In this document: positions 36,595 through 45,129 of the stretch, piece by piece | How the letters are laid out: the number at the start of each line of letters is the position of its first letter | How positions within the stretch are numbered: position 1 is the first letter of the stretch | From: Methanobrevibacter gottschalkii DSM 11977 | GTDB taxonomy: Archaea > Methanobacteriota > Methanobacteria > Methanobacteriales > Methanobacteriaceae | DNA length: 64,000 nucleotides | Assembly: GCF_003814835.1 (NCBI RefSeq) | Contig: NZ_RKRG01000001.1 | Location: forward strand, 496,001-560,000 | Direction of reading: 5' to 3' | The notes under the pieces: model-generated | The model's input: only the letters and a program-made list of their open reading frames with translations | Databases searched by the model: none | Told to the model about the DNA's origin: nothing | Position numbers and translations under genes: made by a program

Positions 36595-39273
36595 ATGAAT
36601 AAAGAAACAAAGATGACAATAGTCAAATCAGTTTTTATTATTTTAATTCTGCTCGCAGTTGTTTTTGCTCTTAAAATGCCTGCTGCTGATTTACCTTTAA
36701 TTACTGATGAAGCTAAAGGAGAATATGTTGATTCTTCAGGTCTTCCTTATTTCAGTGAAATGGATTCATATTATAACTTAAGGTTGACTGAAGATTATAT
36801 TGATCATGGTTATGTTGGTGATCAAATAATAAATGGTAGTGAGTGGGATATGCACAGGTATGCTCCTACTGGTAATCAGATTAATTATGAACTAGGTATT
36901 GTGTATGTAACTTCTTTCTTGCATGATATCTTTGGAGGAGATCACTCAGTTAGAGAAATAGCATTCTGGACAGGAGCTATTATATCAACACTTGCAGTAA
37001 TTCCAGCGTATATTTTCTCAAGAAGGTTAACTAATGAGTATGGTGCAATTGTAGCAACACTTATTATAGCTCTTGCTCCAAACTACTTTGCACATACATT
37101 TCCGGGATTTTTTGATACAGATATGTTCTATTACATATTTTCATTGTTCTTCATATTCTTCTTTGTAGAGAGTATAAGAGCGAAAAAAATAGCATATAAA
37201 TTGCTATTTGCAATTTTATCAATTATATCTATTGGATTGTTCTCACAATCATGGACAGGTTATATATTTTACATAGGACTTATGGGAATATTTTCAATTG
37301 TTTATTTAATCGCTTGTTATTACTTTAATATTGGTGAAGATTCTCAAGATGAATATTCAAGTAAATTACATTGGTTTATTAACCAAAATGCTTTAAAATC
37401 CATTTTGATTTTGGGAATTATTGGATTCATTGGTCTTGCAATATTCAAAGGGTTAGATGGTGTAACTGGATTATTCGGAAGCTTACTTTCATTACTTTCA
37501 TTACAATCCGCTTCCAGAGTTGTTGGCGGTTTCCCTAATGTACTTGTTTCTGTTGCAGAGATGCAAATTCCATCCATGCTTGGAAGCGGTATGAATTCAT
37601 TATTTTTAGCTAACACTAATGGTGCTGTAAACGGTATTGGTGGTATTGGTGTTTTATTTGCTGGATTAACAGTTGCATATTTATTCGTAAGAAACATATT
37701 CAGGATTAAGGGAAATTCTGTTAAAACAGAATCCAATGTTAAACCACAAAAATCTGAAAGGTTATCCTCATCTAAAAGACTTGATAATAAACGTAAACTT
37801 AAAATTGATTTAAGCAGATATAATCTTGAATTTGTATCTGATATTTTATCTGATAAAAAATTAACACTTTTATATGGTACTTTGTTTATTGTATGGCTTG
37901 TAGTAACTGCTCTTGCTGTAACAAGAGGTTCAAGATTTATTACTACAATTGTATTGCCATTTGCTCTTTTAACAGGCATATTTGTAAGTATTGCGATGGA
38001 ATATATTAGAAATAAAATAACCGATGATAGGATTTTATTGGCTATCACTGCAATTGCAGCTATTTTTGTTGCAGTTCCAGTTTCTACTGTCAATTCCATT
38101 TTTGCGATTTTGGTGTTTGTTGCTATTGTGGGCATTGGTGCAGTATCTATTTATGTGCTCAAACCAAAAGCTACATCTGGAAGGAAACTTCCAATTAAAA
38201 AGCACATTGCAATAATTGCTATTGTACTTGCTTTAGTAACTCCATGTATTTGTGGTGCTTTCTTAACTTCTGAATCTGTTGTTCCAGGCACAAGCGATTC
38301 AATGTGGAATGCAATGACTTGGGTTAATGAAACTCAGAGTGATGATACTGTATTGACATCTTGGTGGGACTTTGGTTACCTCTTTGAGATTGCTGCAGAT
38401 AAACAAGTAACATTCGATGGAGGTTCACAATCTGGAGATCGTGCATTTTGGCTTGGCCAGGCCATGACAACGGATAATCTGGAATTGTCTGCAGGTATAT
38501 TTAGAATGCTTGATACAACAGGTGATAAAGCTGTTGAATCATTAGTGAATATTACCGAGGATACCGGTAAATCAGTTGATATTTTAATTGATATTTTACC
38601 AATGAAATCAGATGATGCTCAAAAAACATTACAAAGTAAGTATCACTTAACAGCGGCTCAAGCAAATGAGGTAGTCCAATATTCACACCCTAAAAATCCA
38701 CGTCCTGTAATATTTGTCGCATCTTCTGATATGCTTCAAAAAGCTGGCTGGTGGAGTTACTTCGGTGCTTGGAACTTTACAAACCAAAGCTCTGAAAACT
38801 ACAATTACTATGTTCCAACAGAGCAGGTAAAAGTTAATCCGGGTTCAACTGGTAAACTGGCATTACTTGATGATCAGGGTATGACTGTAAATGCTGTAAT
38901 CCAAAGAGGCTCTGGCAACAATTCAACTACTGCATATACTGAAGCTGTTTATACTGATAGTGGAAAACAGATTATGGTAAATGATACTCCATACAATCCA
39001 TTGAATATTTCAAACTTAATGGTTATTGAAGATGGATATGTCATGAAGAATCAGTCTGTTGGAAATGTAAAAGATGCAAACTACACACTCCTTTTAATTG
39101 GTGAAAAGAATCAATACACTCCAATTTTAATGAGTAATGAGCTAGCGAACTCAATGTTTACTAGATTATACTTATATGGTGGAGCCGGTCAAAACATTTT
39201 TGAAAATGTCCATACGGAAAATGGAGTGATGTTGTTTAAAGTAAACTTTAATAATACGGCTGCTGGTGCTTAA
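36595..39273 (+). CDS. aglB: Oligosaccharyltransferase AglB (STT3)
   Basis: This 892-aa membrane enzyme has a short N-terminal tail, an anchor helix about residue 12-32, and the catalytic loop motif SEMDSYYNLR. About twelve further hydrophobic segments run to residue 570, then an extracellular globular domain carries the STT3 signature WWDFG (590-594, Tyr to Phe relative to the common WWDYG). It transfers the lipid-linked glycan to Asn in surface and pilin-like proteins. Start is ATG 36595 behind GAGGA. It ends in a terminator hairpin. Stands alone, with no other agl genes in view. Confidence 0.92.
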   Translation: MNKETKMTIVKSVFIILILLAVVFALKMPAADLPLITDEAKGEYVDSSGLPYFSEMDSYYNLRLTEDYIDHGYVGDQIINGSEWDMHRYAPTGNQINYELGIVYVTSFLHDIFGGDHSVREIAFWTGAIISTLAVIPAYIFSRRLTNEYGAIVATLIIALAPNYFAHTFPGFFDTDMFYYIFSLFFIFFFVESIRAKKIAYKLLFAILSIISIGLFSQSWTGYIFYIGLMGIFSIVYLIACYYFNIGEDSQDEYSSKLHWFINQNALKSILILGIIGFIGLAIFKGLDGVTGLFGSLLSLLSLQSASRVVGGFPNVLVSVAEMQIPSMLGSGMNSLFLANTNGAVNGIGGIGVLFAGLTVAYLFVRNIFRIKGNSVKTESNVKPQKSERLSSSKRLDNKRKLKIDLSRYNLEFVSDILSDKKLTLLYGTLFIVWLVVTALAVTRGSRFITTIVLPFALLTGIFVSIAMEYIRNKITDDRILLAITAIAAIFVAVPVSTVNSIFAILVFVAIVGIGAVSIYVLKPKATSGRKLPIKKHIAIIAIVLALVTPCICGAFLTSESVVPGTSDSMWNAMTWVNETQSDDTVLTSWWDFGYLFEIAADKQVTFDGGSQSGDRAFWLGQAMTTDNLELSAGIFRMLDTTGDKAVESLVNITEDTGKSVDILIDILPMKSDDAQKTLQSKYHLTAAQANEVVQYSHPKNPRPVIFVASSDMLQKAGWWSYFGAWNFTNQSSENYNYYVPTEQVKVNPGSTGKLALLDDQGMTVNAVIQRGSGNNSTTAYTEAVYTDSGKQIMVNDTPYNPLNISNLMVIEDGYVMKNQSVGNVKDANYTLLLIGEKNQYTPILMSNELANSMFTRLYLYGGAGQNIFENVHTENGVMLFKVNFNNTAAGA

Positions 39274-39282
39274 CTAGCAGTT

Positions 39283-39314
39283 AGATTAGGATTTTCCTAA
39301 TCTTTCTTTTTTTA
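39283..39314 (+). terminator. Terminator of aglB
   Basis: AGATTAGGA (39283-39291) and TCCTAATCT (39295-39303) form a 9-bp stem with a 3-nt loop and a following T run. Confidence 0.7.
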
Positions 39315-39336
39315 TTATAATTAATATGGTGATTTA

Positions 39337-40431
39337 ATGGGGATAGAGGAGAAAATAAAAGATATTGAAGATGAAATACAAAAGACACCATATAATAAAG
39401 CTACTTCACATCATATAGGTAAGCTTAAAGCTAAATTATCTAAATTAAAAGAAGAATCATTACAAAGAAGTAGCGGTGGCCATAAAGGTCAAGGATTTCA
39501 CGTTAAAAAAACTGGGGATGCAACTGTTGTACTTGTTGGATTTCCATCAGTTGGTAAATCTACTCTCTTAAATGAAATTACTAACGCTGAAAGTAAGGTT
39601 GGAGCTTACCAATTCACAACATTGGATATTGTTCCGGGTGTTATGGAACATAAAAATGCAAAAATCCAGGTGTTTGATATTCCAGGAATTATTACAGGAG
39701 CAAGTAGCGGTAAAGGTAGAGGAAAAGAAATTTTATCCGTTGCAAGAACTGCAGATTTAATTTTAATCGTTCTTGATACTTTAAACCCACAGCATTTGGA
39801 TGTGATTTTAAATGAATTGAGAAACATTGGTATCAGACCTAATGAAAAGGAACCTGATGTAACTGTCAAAAGGAAAAAACTTGGTGGCATTCACATTTCA
39901 TCAACCTGTCCGCTTACTCATTTGGATGAAAAGATTATCAGATCCATCATTAATGAGTATGGTATGCATAATGCAGACATACTTTTCCGTGATGATGTGA
40001 CTATGGATCAATTTATTGATGTTCTTGATAGAAATAAATCATATGTTCCGATGAAAATCTTATTAAATAAGGTGGATCTTGTAGATGATTCATACCTTGA
40101 GGAACTCAAGAAATACATTCCAGATTTCATTCCAATTTCTGCGGATAAAAAAACTAACATTGATGAGTTAAAGGATATTATTTTTGACAATCTTAATTTG
40201 GTTAGGGTTTATTTAAAACCCCAAGGTAGAAAGGCGGACATGAACGATCCGTTGGTCATTAAAAAAGGCACAACCGTAATTGGTGCATGCCGCAAACTTC
40301 ACCGCGAGTTTGTGAAAAATTTCCGTCATGCTAAGGTCTGGGGAACATCAGTTAAATTCCCAGGTCAAAAAGTAGGTCCTGACCATGTACTTGATGACGA
40401 AGATGTTTTAAGAATTATTCTTAAAAAATAA
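39337..40431 (+). CDS. Drg/Obg-family GTPase with TGS domain
   Basis: This 364-aa protein has G1 GFPSVGKST near residue 69, G3 DIPG, and G4 NKVD. The C-terminus includes a TGS segment ([18 protein letters not shown]) typical of archaeal Drg-type GTPases. The family binds RNA or ribosomes and acts in translation control. The ATG at 39337 follows GGTGATTTA. It is separated from the kinase gene by a terminator. Confidence 0.9.
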   Translation: MGIEEKIKDIEDEIQKTPYNKATSHHIGKLKAKLSKLKEESLQRSSGGHKGQGFHVKKTGDATVVLVGFPSVGKSTLLNEITNAESKVGAYQFTTLDIVPGVMEHKNAKIQVFDIPGIITGASSGKGRGKEILSVARTADLILIVLDTLNPQHLDVILNELRNIGIRPNEKEPDVTVKRKKLGGIHISSTCPLTHLDEKIIRSIINEYGMHNADILFRDDVTMDQFIDVLDRNKSYVPMKILLNKVDLVDDSYLEELKKYIPDFIPISADKKTNIDELKDIIFDNLNLVRVYLKPQGRKADMNDPLVIKKGTTVIGACRKLHREFVKNFRHAKVWGTSVKFPGQKVGPDHVLDDEDVLRIILKK

Positions 40432-40446
40432 TTCTTCTTTTTTTGA
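40411..40446 (+). terminator. Terminator of the Drg-type GTPase gene
   Basis: AGAATTATT (40411-40419) and AATAATTCT (40427-40435) form a 9-bp stem over the stop codon, with T-rich sequence after it. Confidence 0.6.
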
Positions 40447-40450
40447 TATT

Positions 40451-40996
40451 ATGAGTGAAGCTATTTTTATAACTGGTACTCCATGCACTGGAAAAACAAC
40501 TGTCAGTGAAGTATTGTCTTCTAAATTAAACTGCAAGTTAATTAAGATTAATGATTTGGCTATTGAAAATGATTTTGTTTTAGGGATTGATGAGGAGAAA
40601 GGATATAGAATCATTGATATTGAGGCACTTGATGAGAAAGTTTCAGAGATTATTTCTGAAAGTGATGAGTTAATTATATTTGAAGGGCATTTGGCTCATT
40701 TATGCTCAGGAGCAGATAAAGTAATAGTTTTGAGAGTGAATCCTGATATTCTACGTCCAAGACTTGAAGCTCGTGATTATTCTGAAAGCAAGATTCGTGA
40801 AAACTTGGAAGCCGAAGCAATGGGAGTATGTACTTCAGAGGCTTTTGAAGAATATGGTGATAAAATTTCTGAAATTGATGTTAGCAAATTGTCAATTGAA
40901 GAGACTGTTAATGTAATTTCATATGTGATTGAAGATAAACTAGATTTTCCAGTTGGTGAAGTTGATTTCATGGACTGGTTAATTTCAAACTTTTAA
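40451..40996 (+). CDS. AK6/Fap7-type adenylate kinase
   Basis: This 181-aa P-loop protein opens with FITGTPCTGKTT, contains the FEGHLAHLC segment and the RLEARDYSESKIRENLEAEAMG stretch diagnostic of the AK6/Fap7 group. This group phosphorylates AMP and in eukaryotes and archaea aids small-subunit ribosome maturation. The C-terminus ends FMDWLISNF. No obvious ribosome site precedes the ATG, which may be read by coupling or as a leaderless message. Confidence 0.85.
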   Translation: MSEAIFITGTPCTGKTTVSEVLSSKLNCKLIKINDLAIENDFVLGIDEEKGYRIIDIEALDEKVSEIISESDELIIFEGHLAHLCSGADKVIVLRVNPDILRPRLEARDYSESKIRENLEAEAMGVCTSEAFEEYGDKISEIDVSKLSIEETVNVISYVIEDKLDFPVGEVDFMDWLISNF

Positions 40997-41104
40997 CTTT
41001 TTTTTCACTTTATTTTGTTCAGCATGAATTAATAATTATTGTTATTTAATTTCATTAATTCTTTTTTATTTTTATTATTTTGAGAAATAATTATATATTA
41101 TATT

Positions 41105-41312
41105 TTATATAAACAATAATGTCGTATCATTTTCATGACCAATGCCTTCGGTCCTTTTATGAGGGAAGTTGATACTGTCTATGATTAGAAGAAACCCAGC
41201 ATTGGATAGGCTGCCAGTTTCGAGGGTTACTCGAGGAGCGAAGGGTATTCTAGCGATGAGTCAAGAGAGTTAGTATACTGGCAAAATTCATTTCAAGAAG
41301 TTTTTTAATTTA
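41105..41312 (+). ncRNA. Candidate structured non-coding RNA, unknown family
   Basis: A strong TATA (TTTATATAAAC, 41104-41114) is followed by about 190 bases without a reading frame and then by TTTTTT. The G+C is higher than in the surrounding spacer. Pairings seen: GTATCA (41124-41129) with TGATAC (41170-41175); inside it GACC (41137-41140) with GGTC (41150-41153); GCCAGT (41213-41218) with ACTGGC (41277-41282); inside that TCGAG (41220-41224) with CTCGA (41230-41234). It does not match SRP RNA, RNase P RNA or riboswitch signatures I know. The 3' sequence GTATACTGGCAAAATT recurs at 46.8 kb. Confidence 0.6.
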
Positions 41313-41372
41313 TAAAAAAAATATTTTTATTTTATTTTACTTTTAATCTATTATAATATGTGGGAGAATAGT

Positions 41373-41944
41373 ATGGAAGAATATTTGATGGAAACACCCA
41401 GCATTGATTACATGAATCCACTTATTCAAGATAATGTTCAGGAATAAGAAATGAATCTGAAAATCAACTGGACTACATCAAGCAATGTTATATGTTTGTT
41501 AGGGATGAAATTCCTCACTCATGGGATATTGAAACAAATATAGTTTCAAGAACCGCCAGTGATGTGCTTGAAAATAAAACTGGAATCTGCTGGACAAAAT
41601 CATGTCTTCTTGCAGCACTTCTAAGAGCAAATAAAATTCCATCAGGCATCAGTTATCAACTGCTTACAAGAGCGGATGATGCAAGTGAAGGTTATATGAT
41701 TCATGCATTAAACACAGTGTATTTAAAAGATTTTAATAAATGGATTAGGCTTGATGCTCGGGGAAATAAAGAAAATGTAAATGCGCAGTTTAGCTTGGAT
41801 GAAGAATGTTTGGCATATTCAATTAGAAGTGAATTGGGTGAAATTGACTATCATGACAATCATGCAGATTTGGATGATAGATTGGTTAATGTCCTGAATG
41901 AAAGTGAAAGCATATTGGAAATCTCAACAGACTTTGAATTTTAG
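41373..41944 (+). pseudogene. Transglutaminase-like protein, frameshifted near its 5' end
   Basis: Coding from ATG 41373 (MEEYLMETPSIDYMNPLIQ) hits a stop at about 41446. The next frame continues without a break (ESENQLDYIKQCYMFVRDEI). The main part is a transglutaminase-like domain with apparent triad Cys in TGICWTKS, His in MIHALNTVYL and Asp in WIRLDARG. Bacterial and archaeal relatives are proteases or amidases. A single-base change near 41440-41447 would restore one product of about 190 aa, and the start could instead be internal. It may be a sequencing error or an inactivated gene. The ATP-grasp gene follows two bases after the stop. Confidence 0.65.
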
Positions 41945-41946
41945 TA

Positions 41947-42771
41947 ATGGGGGAAACAAATGTGAAAATACTGTATTTAACTGATTTGTACTATGAAGCC
42001 AAAGGCAGAAAGTATTTTGAAGAGGATTTATATATTTCTGGAATATTAAAGGAACATTTTGACATTGCATTGTGTCATCCGAAAAACTCAAAGGATTTTG
42101 AAAACGATGTGGATTTAATCGTTTTTAGAAATACTGGTCCTGTAACTGGTTTTGAGGAGGAGTATGAATCATTTGTCAAAAGGGTAACTTCAAACGATAT
42201 CAGGACTTTCAATGAGTTTGTAGGCAAAGCGGACATGAAAGGCAAACAATACCTTTTGGATTTGACATTAGATGGATATCCTGTTATTCCAACCATTGAT
42301 GATCTTGAAAACATAAATCTGATTCCGGATTGTGAAGAGTATGTCATTAAACCGAAGGATGGTGCAGATTCAATAGGTCTGGAATTTCTAACAAAGAGTG
42401 AATTATTTGAAAAAAACCTCGTGAACATGCTAATACAACCTGCAATTGACTTTGAATATGAGGTATCGTTCTATTTCATCAATGACAGCTTGGAATATGC
42501 ATTATATGCTCCGAATAAGGACAAACGATGGGAACTTGAAAAATATGAATTCAGCCAAAGGGATAAGGAGTTTGCAGAAAAATTCATTGCTTGGAATGAC
42601 ATTGAAAACGGAATCCAAAGAGTGGATGCCTGCAGAACAAAAGAGGGCGAATTATTATTGGTGGAGCTTGAGGATTTAAATCCTTATCTGTCTATTTTGG
42701 AGCTGGATGAAAAAACAAAAGATGATTTCATGAATCATTTGATTATTGCTTTAAAAAACATTTGCGATTAA
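41947..42771 (+). CDS. ATP-grasp-like ligase
   Basis: This 274-aa protein reads as an ATP-grasp fold: an N-terminal half ending in FNEFVGKADMKGKQYLLDL, then EEYVIKPKDGADSIGLEFL (ATP-binding lysine and glycine loop), and C-terminal LLLVELEDLNPYLS with acidic/asparagine metal ligands. These enzymes couple ATP to peptide or amide bond formation. It is adjacent to the transglutaminase-like gene. Start is ATG 41947 or possibly GTG 41962, which has GGGGG before it. Substrate unknown. Confidence 0.65.
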   Translation: MGETNVKILYLTDLYYEAKGRKYFEEDLYISGILKEHFDIALCHPKNSKDFENDVDLIVFRNTGPVTGFEEEYESFVKRVTSNDIRTFNEFVGKADMKGKQYLLDLTLDGYPVIPTIDDLENINLIPDCEEYVIKPKDGADSIGLEFLTKSELFEKNLVNMLIQPAIDFEYEVSFYFINDSLEYALYAPNKDKRWELEKYEFSQRDKEFAEKFIAWNDIENGIQRVDACRTKEGELLLVELEDLNPYLSILELDEKTKDDFMNHLIIALKNICD

Positions 42772-43107
42772 CCATAATTATTTCATGGTCATTATCTGTA
42801 ATATATGGTGTAGTGGCGAAAAATACATTATTTTTGTATTGTATACGGGCAACAAGATTTTTAAATGATTTATAGTCTTTATAATATCTATTAAACTTTA
42901 ATATTTGTTTCATCAGATAATAACTTAGTATCGGTTATTAAATAGGTTAATCAATTATTATTCATTCTTATTTTCATAAAAACAGTTTTTTAATTAATTA
43001 TTTTTTTTGGCTGTTTTGGCTGTTTTTAGGTGGGTGCTTATATTTTGTATAGTGTTGGTATAACATTAACTTTATATGGATTTTGCTTAATGGAGTTATT
43101 CCTTCAC
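42772..43107. other. Gene-free spacer carrying one repeat copy
   Basis: 336 bases without a supportable gene. Apart from the repeat at 42808-42852, it holds AT-rich sequence and a T-rich stretch with the words GGCTGTTTT repeated near 43010-43028. Confidence 0.6.
42808..42852 (+). repeat. Dispersed GTGTAG...GTATAC-GGCAA repeat, copy A
   Basis: It aligns with 46812-46857 over about 45 bases with one gap; shared words include GTGTAG, GGC-AAAA, ATTAT and GTATAC-GGCAA. The last part also matches the 3' end of the RNA at 41.1 kb. Confidence 0.6.
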
Positions 43108-43494
43108 CTAATTGTTTATCAATGTATTTTTGAATATGTTCTCTAATTCGATTTTAGTTTCATCATCATAGAATTCATTGCCCAAATCGGTAGTTAATGT
43201 AAACATTGCGAGTTCATAAACTACCTTATTAAGTTTTTTCCCTTTATCAGTTAATGTGTATTCAATAATTTGCTTATCTTCATCGTTGTTTCTAGAGATA
43301 AGTCCGTTTTCTTCCATTTCTTTTAGACAATTGCTTAAAACTTTATTAGATAGATTAGGTTTTCCATCTTTAAATTCATTGAAACGTTTTTTTCCAAAAA
43401 ACATATCTCTCAAGATTTGAATAACCCATTTTCTGCTAATCAATTCCATGGCAAGTTCCATTGGGCATTTTTCTGCTTTTTTATCATTATTCAT
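43108..43494 (-). CDS. HxlR-family winged-helix regulator
   Basis: This 128-aa protein has the HxlR signature CPMELAMELISRKWVIQILRD, followed by RFNEFK and LSNKVLSNCLKEMEENGLI, the recognition helix and wing. HxlR proteins often sense electrophiles or redox changes through an N-terminal cysteine; here one lies in KAEKCPME. The ATG at 43494 follows AGGAGAC. It diverges from the repeat peptide gene and is the likely regulator of that cluster. Confidence 0.88.
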   Translation of the reverse strand: MNNDKKAEKCPMELAMELISRKWVIQILRDMFFGKKRFNEFKDGKPNLSNKVLSNCLKEMEENGLISRNNDEDKQIIEYTLTDKGKKLNKVVYELAMFTLTTDLGNEFYDDETKIELENIFKNTLINN

Positions 43495-43546
43495 ATAATG
43501 TCTCCTACTGTTATAATATTCATTAATCAATATTAATTAGTTTTAA

Positions 43547-43564
43547 GTAACTTGGAGGTAACTT
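43547..43564. promoter_or_regulatory. GTAACTT direct repeat in divergent spacer
   Basis: GTAACTT occurs at 43547-43553 and 43558-43564, one helical turn apart, between the HxlR gene and the peptide gene. It is a candidate HxlR operator; the evidence is spacing and position only. Confidence 0.35.
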
Positions 43565-43640
43565 TATTCTTTTTATATCTGCTGAAATATACTATAATTA
43601 AATAAAAGTTTACTTTTATTAAAATTTAAGGTGATAAATT

Positions 43641-44038
43641 ATGAAATTTAATGCATGGAATAATAATGAGAAATTTTTCTCATCAAAAATCGCACAAAAT
43701 GTAATTTCTACCGCTTGTGGTTCTGATATTAACACTGCTTGTGGCAGTGATGTGGCTGCTTCTGCTTGTGGTTCTGATATTAACACTGCTTGTGGCAGTG
43801 ATGTGGCTGCTTCTGCTTGTGGTTCTGATATTAACACTGCTTGTGGCAGTGATGTGGCTGCTTCTGCTTGTGGTTCTGATATTAACACTGCTGTGGCAGT
43901 GATGTGGCTGCTTCTGCTTGTGGTTCTGATATTAACACTGCTTGTGGCAGTGATGTGGCTGCTTCTGCTTGTGGTTCTGATATTAACACTGCATGTGGAT
44001 CAGATATCACCACAGCTTGTGGTTCAGACAGATTTTAA
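43641..44038 (+). pseudogene. ACGSD-repeat peptide precursor, one base short
   Basis: After a leader of about 24 residues (MKFNAWNNNEKFFSSKIAQN, VIST) the protein is built of ACGSD units alternating with linkers INT and VAAS, ending ITT-ACGSD-RF. Thirteen units are visible in DNA, but a missing T near 43891 breaks the frame in unit eight. Restoring it gives one 132-residue product with 13 cysteines. Such Cys repeats next to a radical SAM/SPASM enzyme mark a ribosomally made, modified peptide. From memory, NCBI/TIGRFAM lists an ACGX-repeat peptide with such an enzyme; product and function are unknown. The ribosome site is AAGGTGA. Frame loss may be a sequencing error, a mutation or switching. 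Confidence 0.75.
43713..43966 (+). repeat. Five tandem 51-bp units in the peptide gene
   Basis: Units begin at 43713, 43764, 43815, 43866 (50 bases, one T missing) and 43916, and are otherwise identical. A diverged sixth starts at 43967. Each unit encodes ACGSDINT-ACGSDVAAS. The 17-codon period keeps the frame when units are gained or lost. Confidence 0.95.
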
Positions 44039-44056
44039 GATTAATTCAATCTTAAA
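44034..44056 (+). terminator. Hairpin between peptide and radical SAM genes
   Basis: TTTAAGATT (44034-44042) and AATCTTAAA (44048-44056) form a 9-bp perfect stem over the peptide stop codon, with T-rich sequence behind. As an attenuator it would give more peptide message than enzyme message. Confidence 0.6.
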
Positions 44057-44100
44057 TATTTTATTTTTTTATATACTATTTTTTTGAGGAGTTGTTTTTT

Positions 44101-45129
44101 ATGGCTGATTTTTTTGCATTTCAATGGCATATCCTTGATGACTGTGACCAGCGATGCAAGCATTGCTATATTTTTTCAGAAGAAAATGACAAGGAATTAA
44201 TAACAATGAAATATGAGGATATGGAAATTGTTTTAGATAACTGCTTAAAATTCTGCCTGAAAACAAACAGGACACCATATTTCAGCATTACTGGAGGAGA
44301 CCCGATTCTTCATCCTGATTTTTGGCAATTGCTTGAAATGTTGCACGAAAAGAAGATTCACTATTCAATACTGGGAAACCCCTTTCATATTACCGATGAA
44401 GTTGCAAAAAGACTTAAAAGCTTAAGCTGCAGGCAGTATCAACTGTCTTTGGATGGTCTAAGAGACACCCATGACTATTTTAGAAAACCCGGTTCGTTTG
44501 ACATTACACTTGAAAAAATTAGAATCTTGCAGGATGCAGGAGTCAGAGCCAGCATCATGACGACAGTTTCCAAGACAAACATTGATGAAATTCCAGATTT
44601 GATTGATGTCGTTGTTGAAAATAATGCATGTTTATTCAGCTTTGCAAGATATTGTCCGACAAGCCTTGAAAAAGCGGCACAAATGACTTCTGAAGAATAT
44701 AAAAACCTTTTGGCAAAGGTATGGGAAAAATACAATGAATATAAAGACAGCAAAACATTTTTTACACTAAAGGATCATCTATGGACATTATTCTTATATG
44801 AAAAAGGGTTATATGAGATTCCAGAAAATTTGAATGATGATATTGTCTATGATGGATGCAATTGTGGAAACAGTCATTTGACAATTTTGCCGTCAGGTGA
44901 TGTATTCGCATGTCGCAGAATGGACAGTAAGGTTGGAAATGCCTTAAATGAATCAATATATGATATTTTCATGGGTGATAATATGGATGAATACAGACAA
45001 TTTGAAAAATTCGAAAAATGCAGCCGATGCGAATTGCTGAGATTCTGCAGAGGGTGTCCGGCGGTAAGTTACGGAACAACTCATGACATGTATTCTCCAG
45101 ACCCCCAATGCTGGAAAGTGGTGTTATAA
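44101..45129 (+). CDS. Radical SAM/SPASM peptide-modifying enzyme
   Basis: This 342-aa enzyme has the radical SAM cluster CDQRCKHC (Cys15, 19, 22), a SITGGDPILHP glycine-rich SAM site, and a C-terminal SPASM domain with cysteines in GCNCGN, FACRR, CSRCELLRFCRGC and PQCW that bind auxiliary [4Fe-4S] clusters. Enzymes of this type install thioether or other crosslinks on small peptides, so the adjacent ACGSD peptide is the probable substrate. The ATG at 44101 follows TGAGGAG. Its stop overlaps the start of the next gene by one base. The reaction is inferred from family and context. Confidence 0.88.
   Translation: MADFFAFQWHILDDCDQRCKHCYIFSEENDKELITMKYEDMEIVLDNCLKFCLKTNRTPYFSITGGDPILHPDFWQLLEMLHEKKIHYSILGNPFHITDEVAKRLKSLSCRQYQLSLDGLRDTHDYFRKPGSFDITLEKIRILQDAGVRASIMTTVSKTNIDEIPDLIDVVVENNACLFSFARYCPTSLEKAAQMTSEEYKNLLAKVWEKYNEYKDSKTFFTLKDHLWTLFLYEKGLYEIPENLNDDIVYDGCNCGNSHLTILPSGDVFACRRMDSKVGNALNESIYDIFMGDNMDEYRQFEKFEKCSRCELLRFCRGCPAVSYGTTHDMYSPDPQCWKVVL

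Noticed and set aside
41105-41312. RNase P RNA, SRP RNA or tRNA-like gene
   Set aside because: Conserved cores of these RNAs (for example GGAAGTCC, the SRP tetraloop region) are absent and size does not fit.
43713-43966. CRISPR array
   Set aside because: Units are contiguous 51-bp repeats with no spacers and lie within a reading frame.
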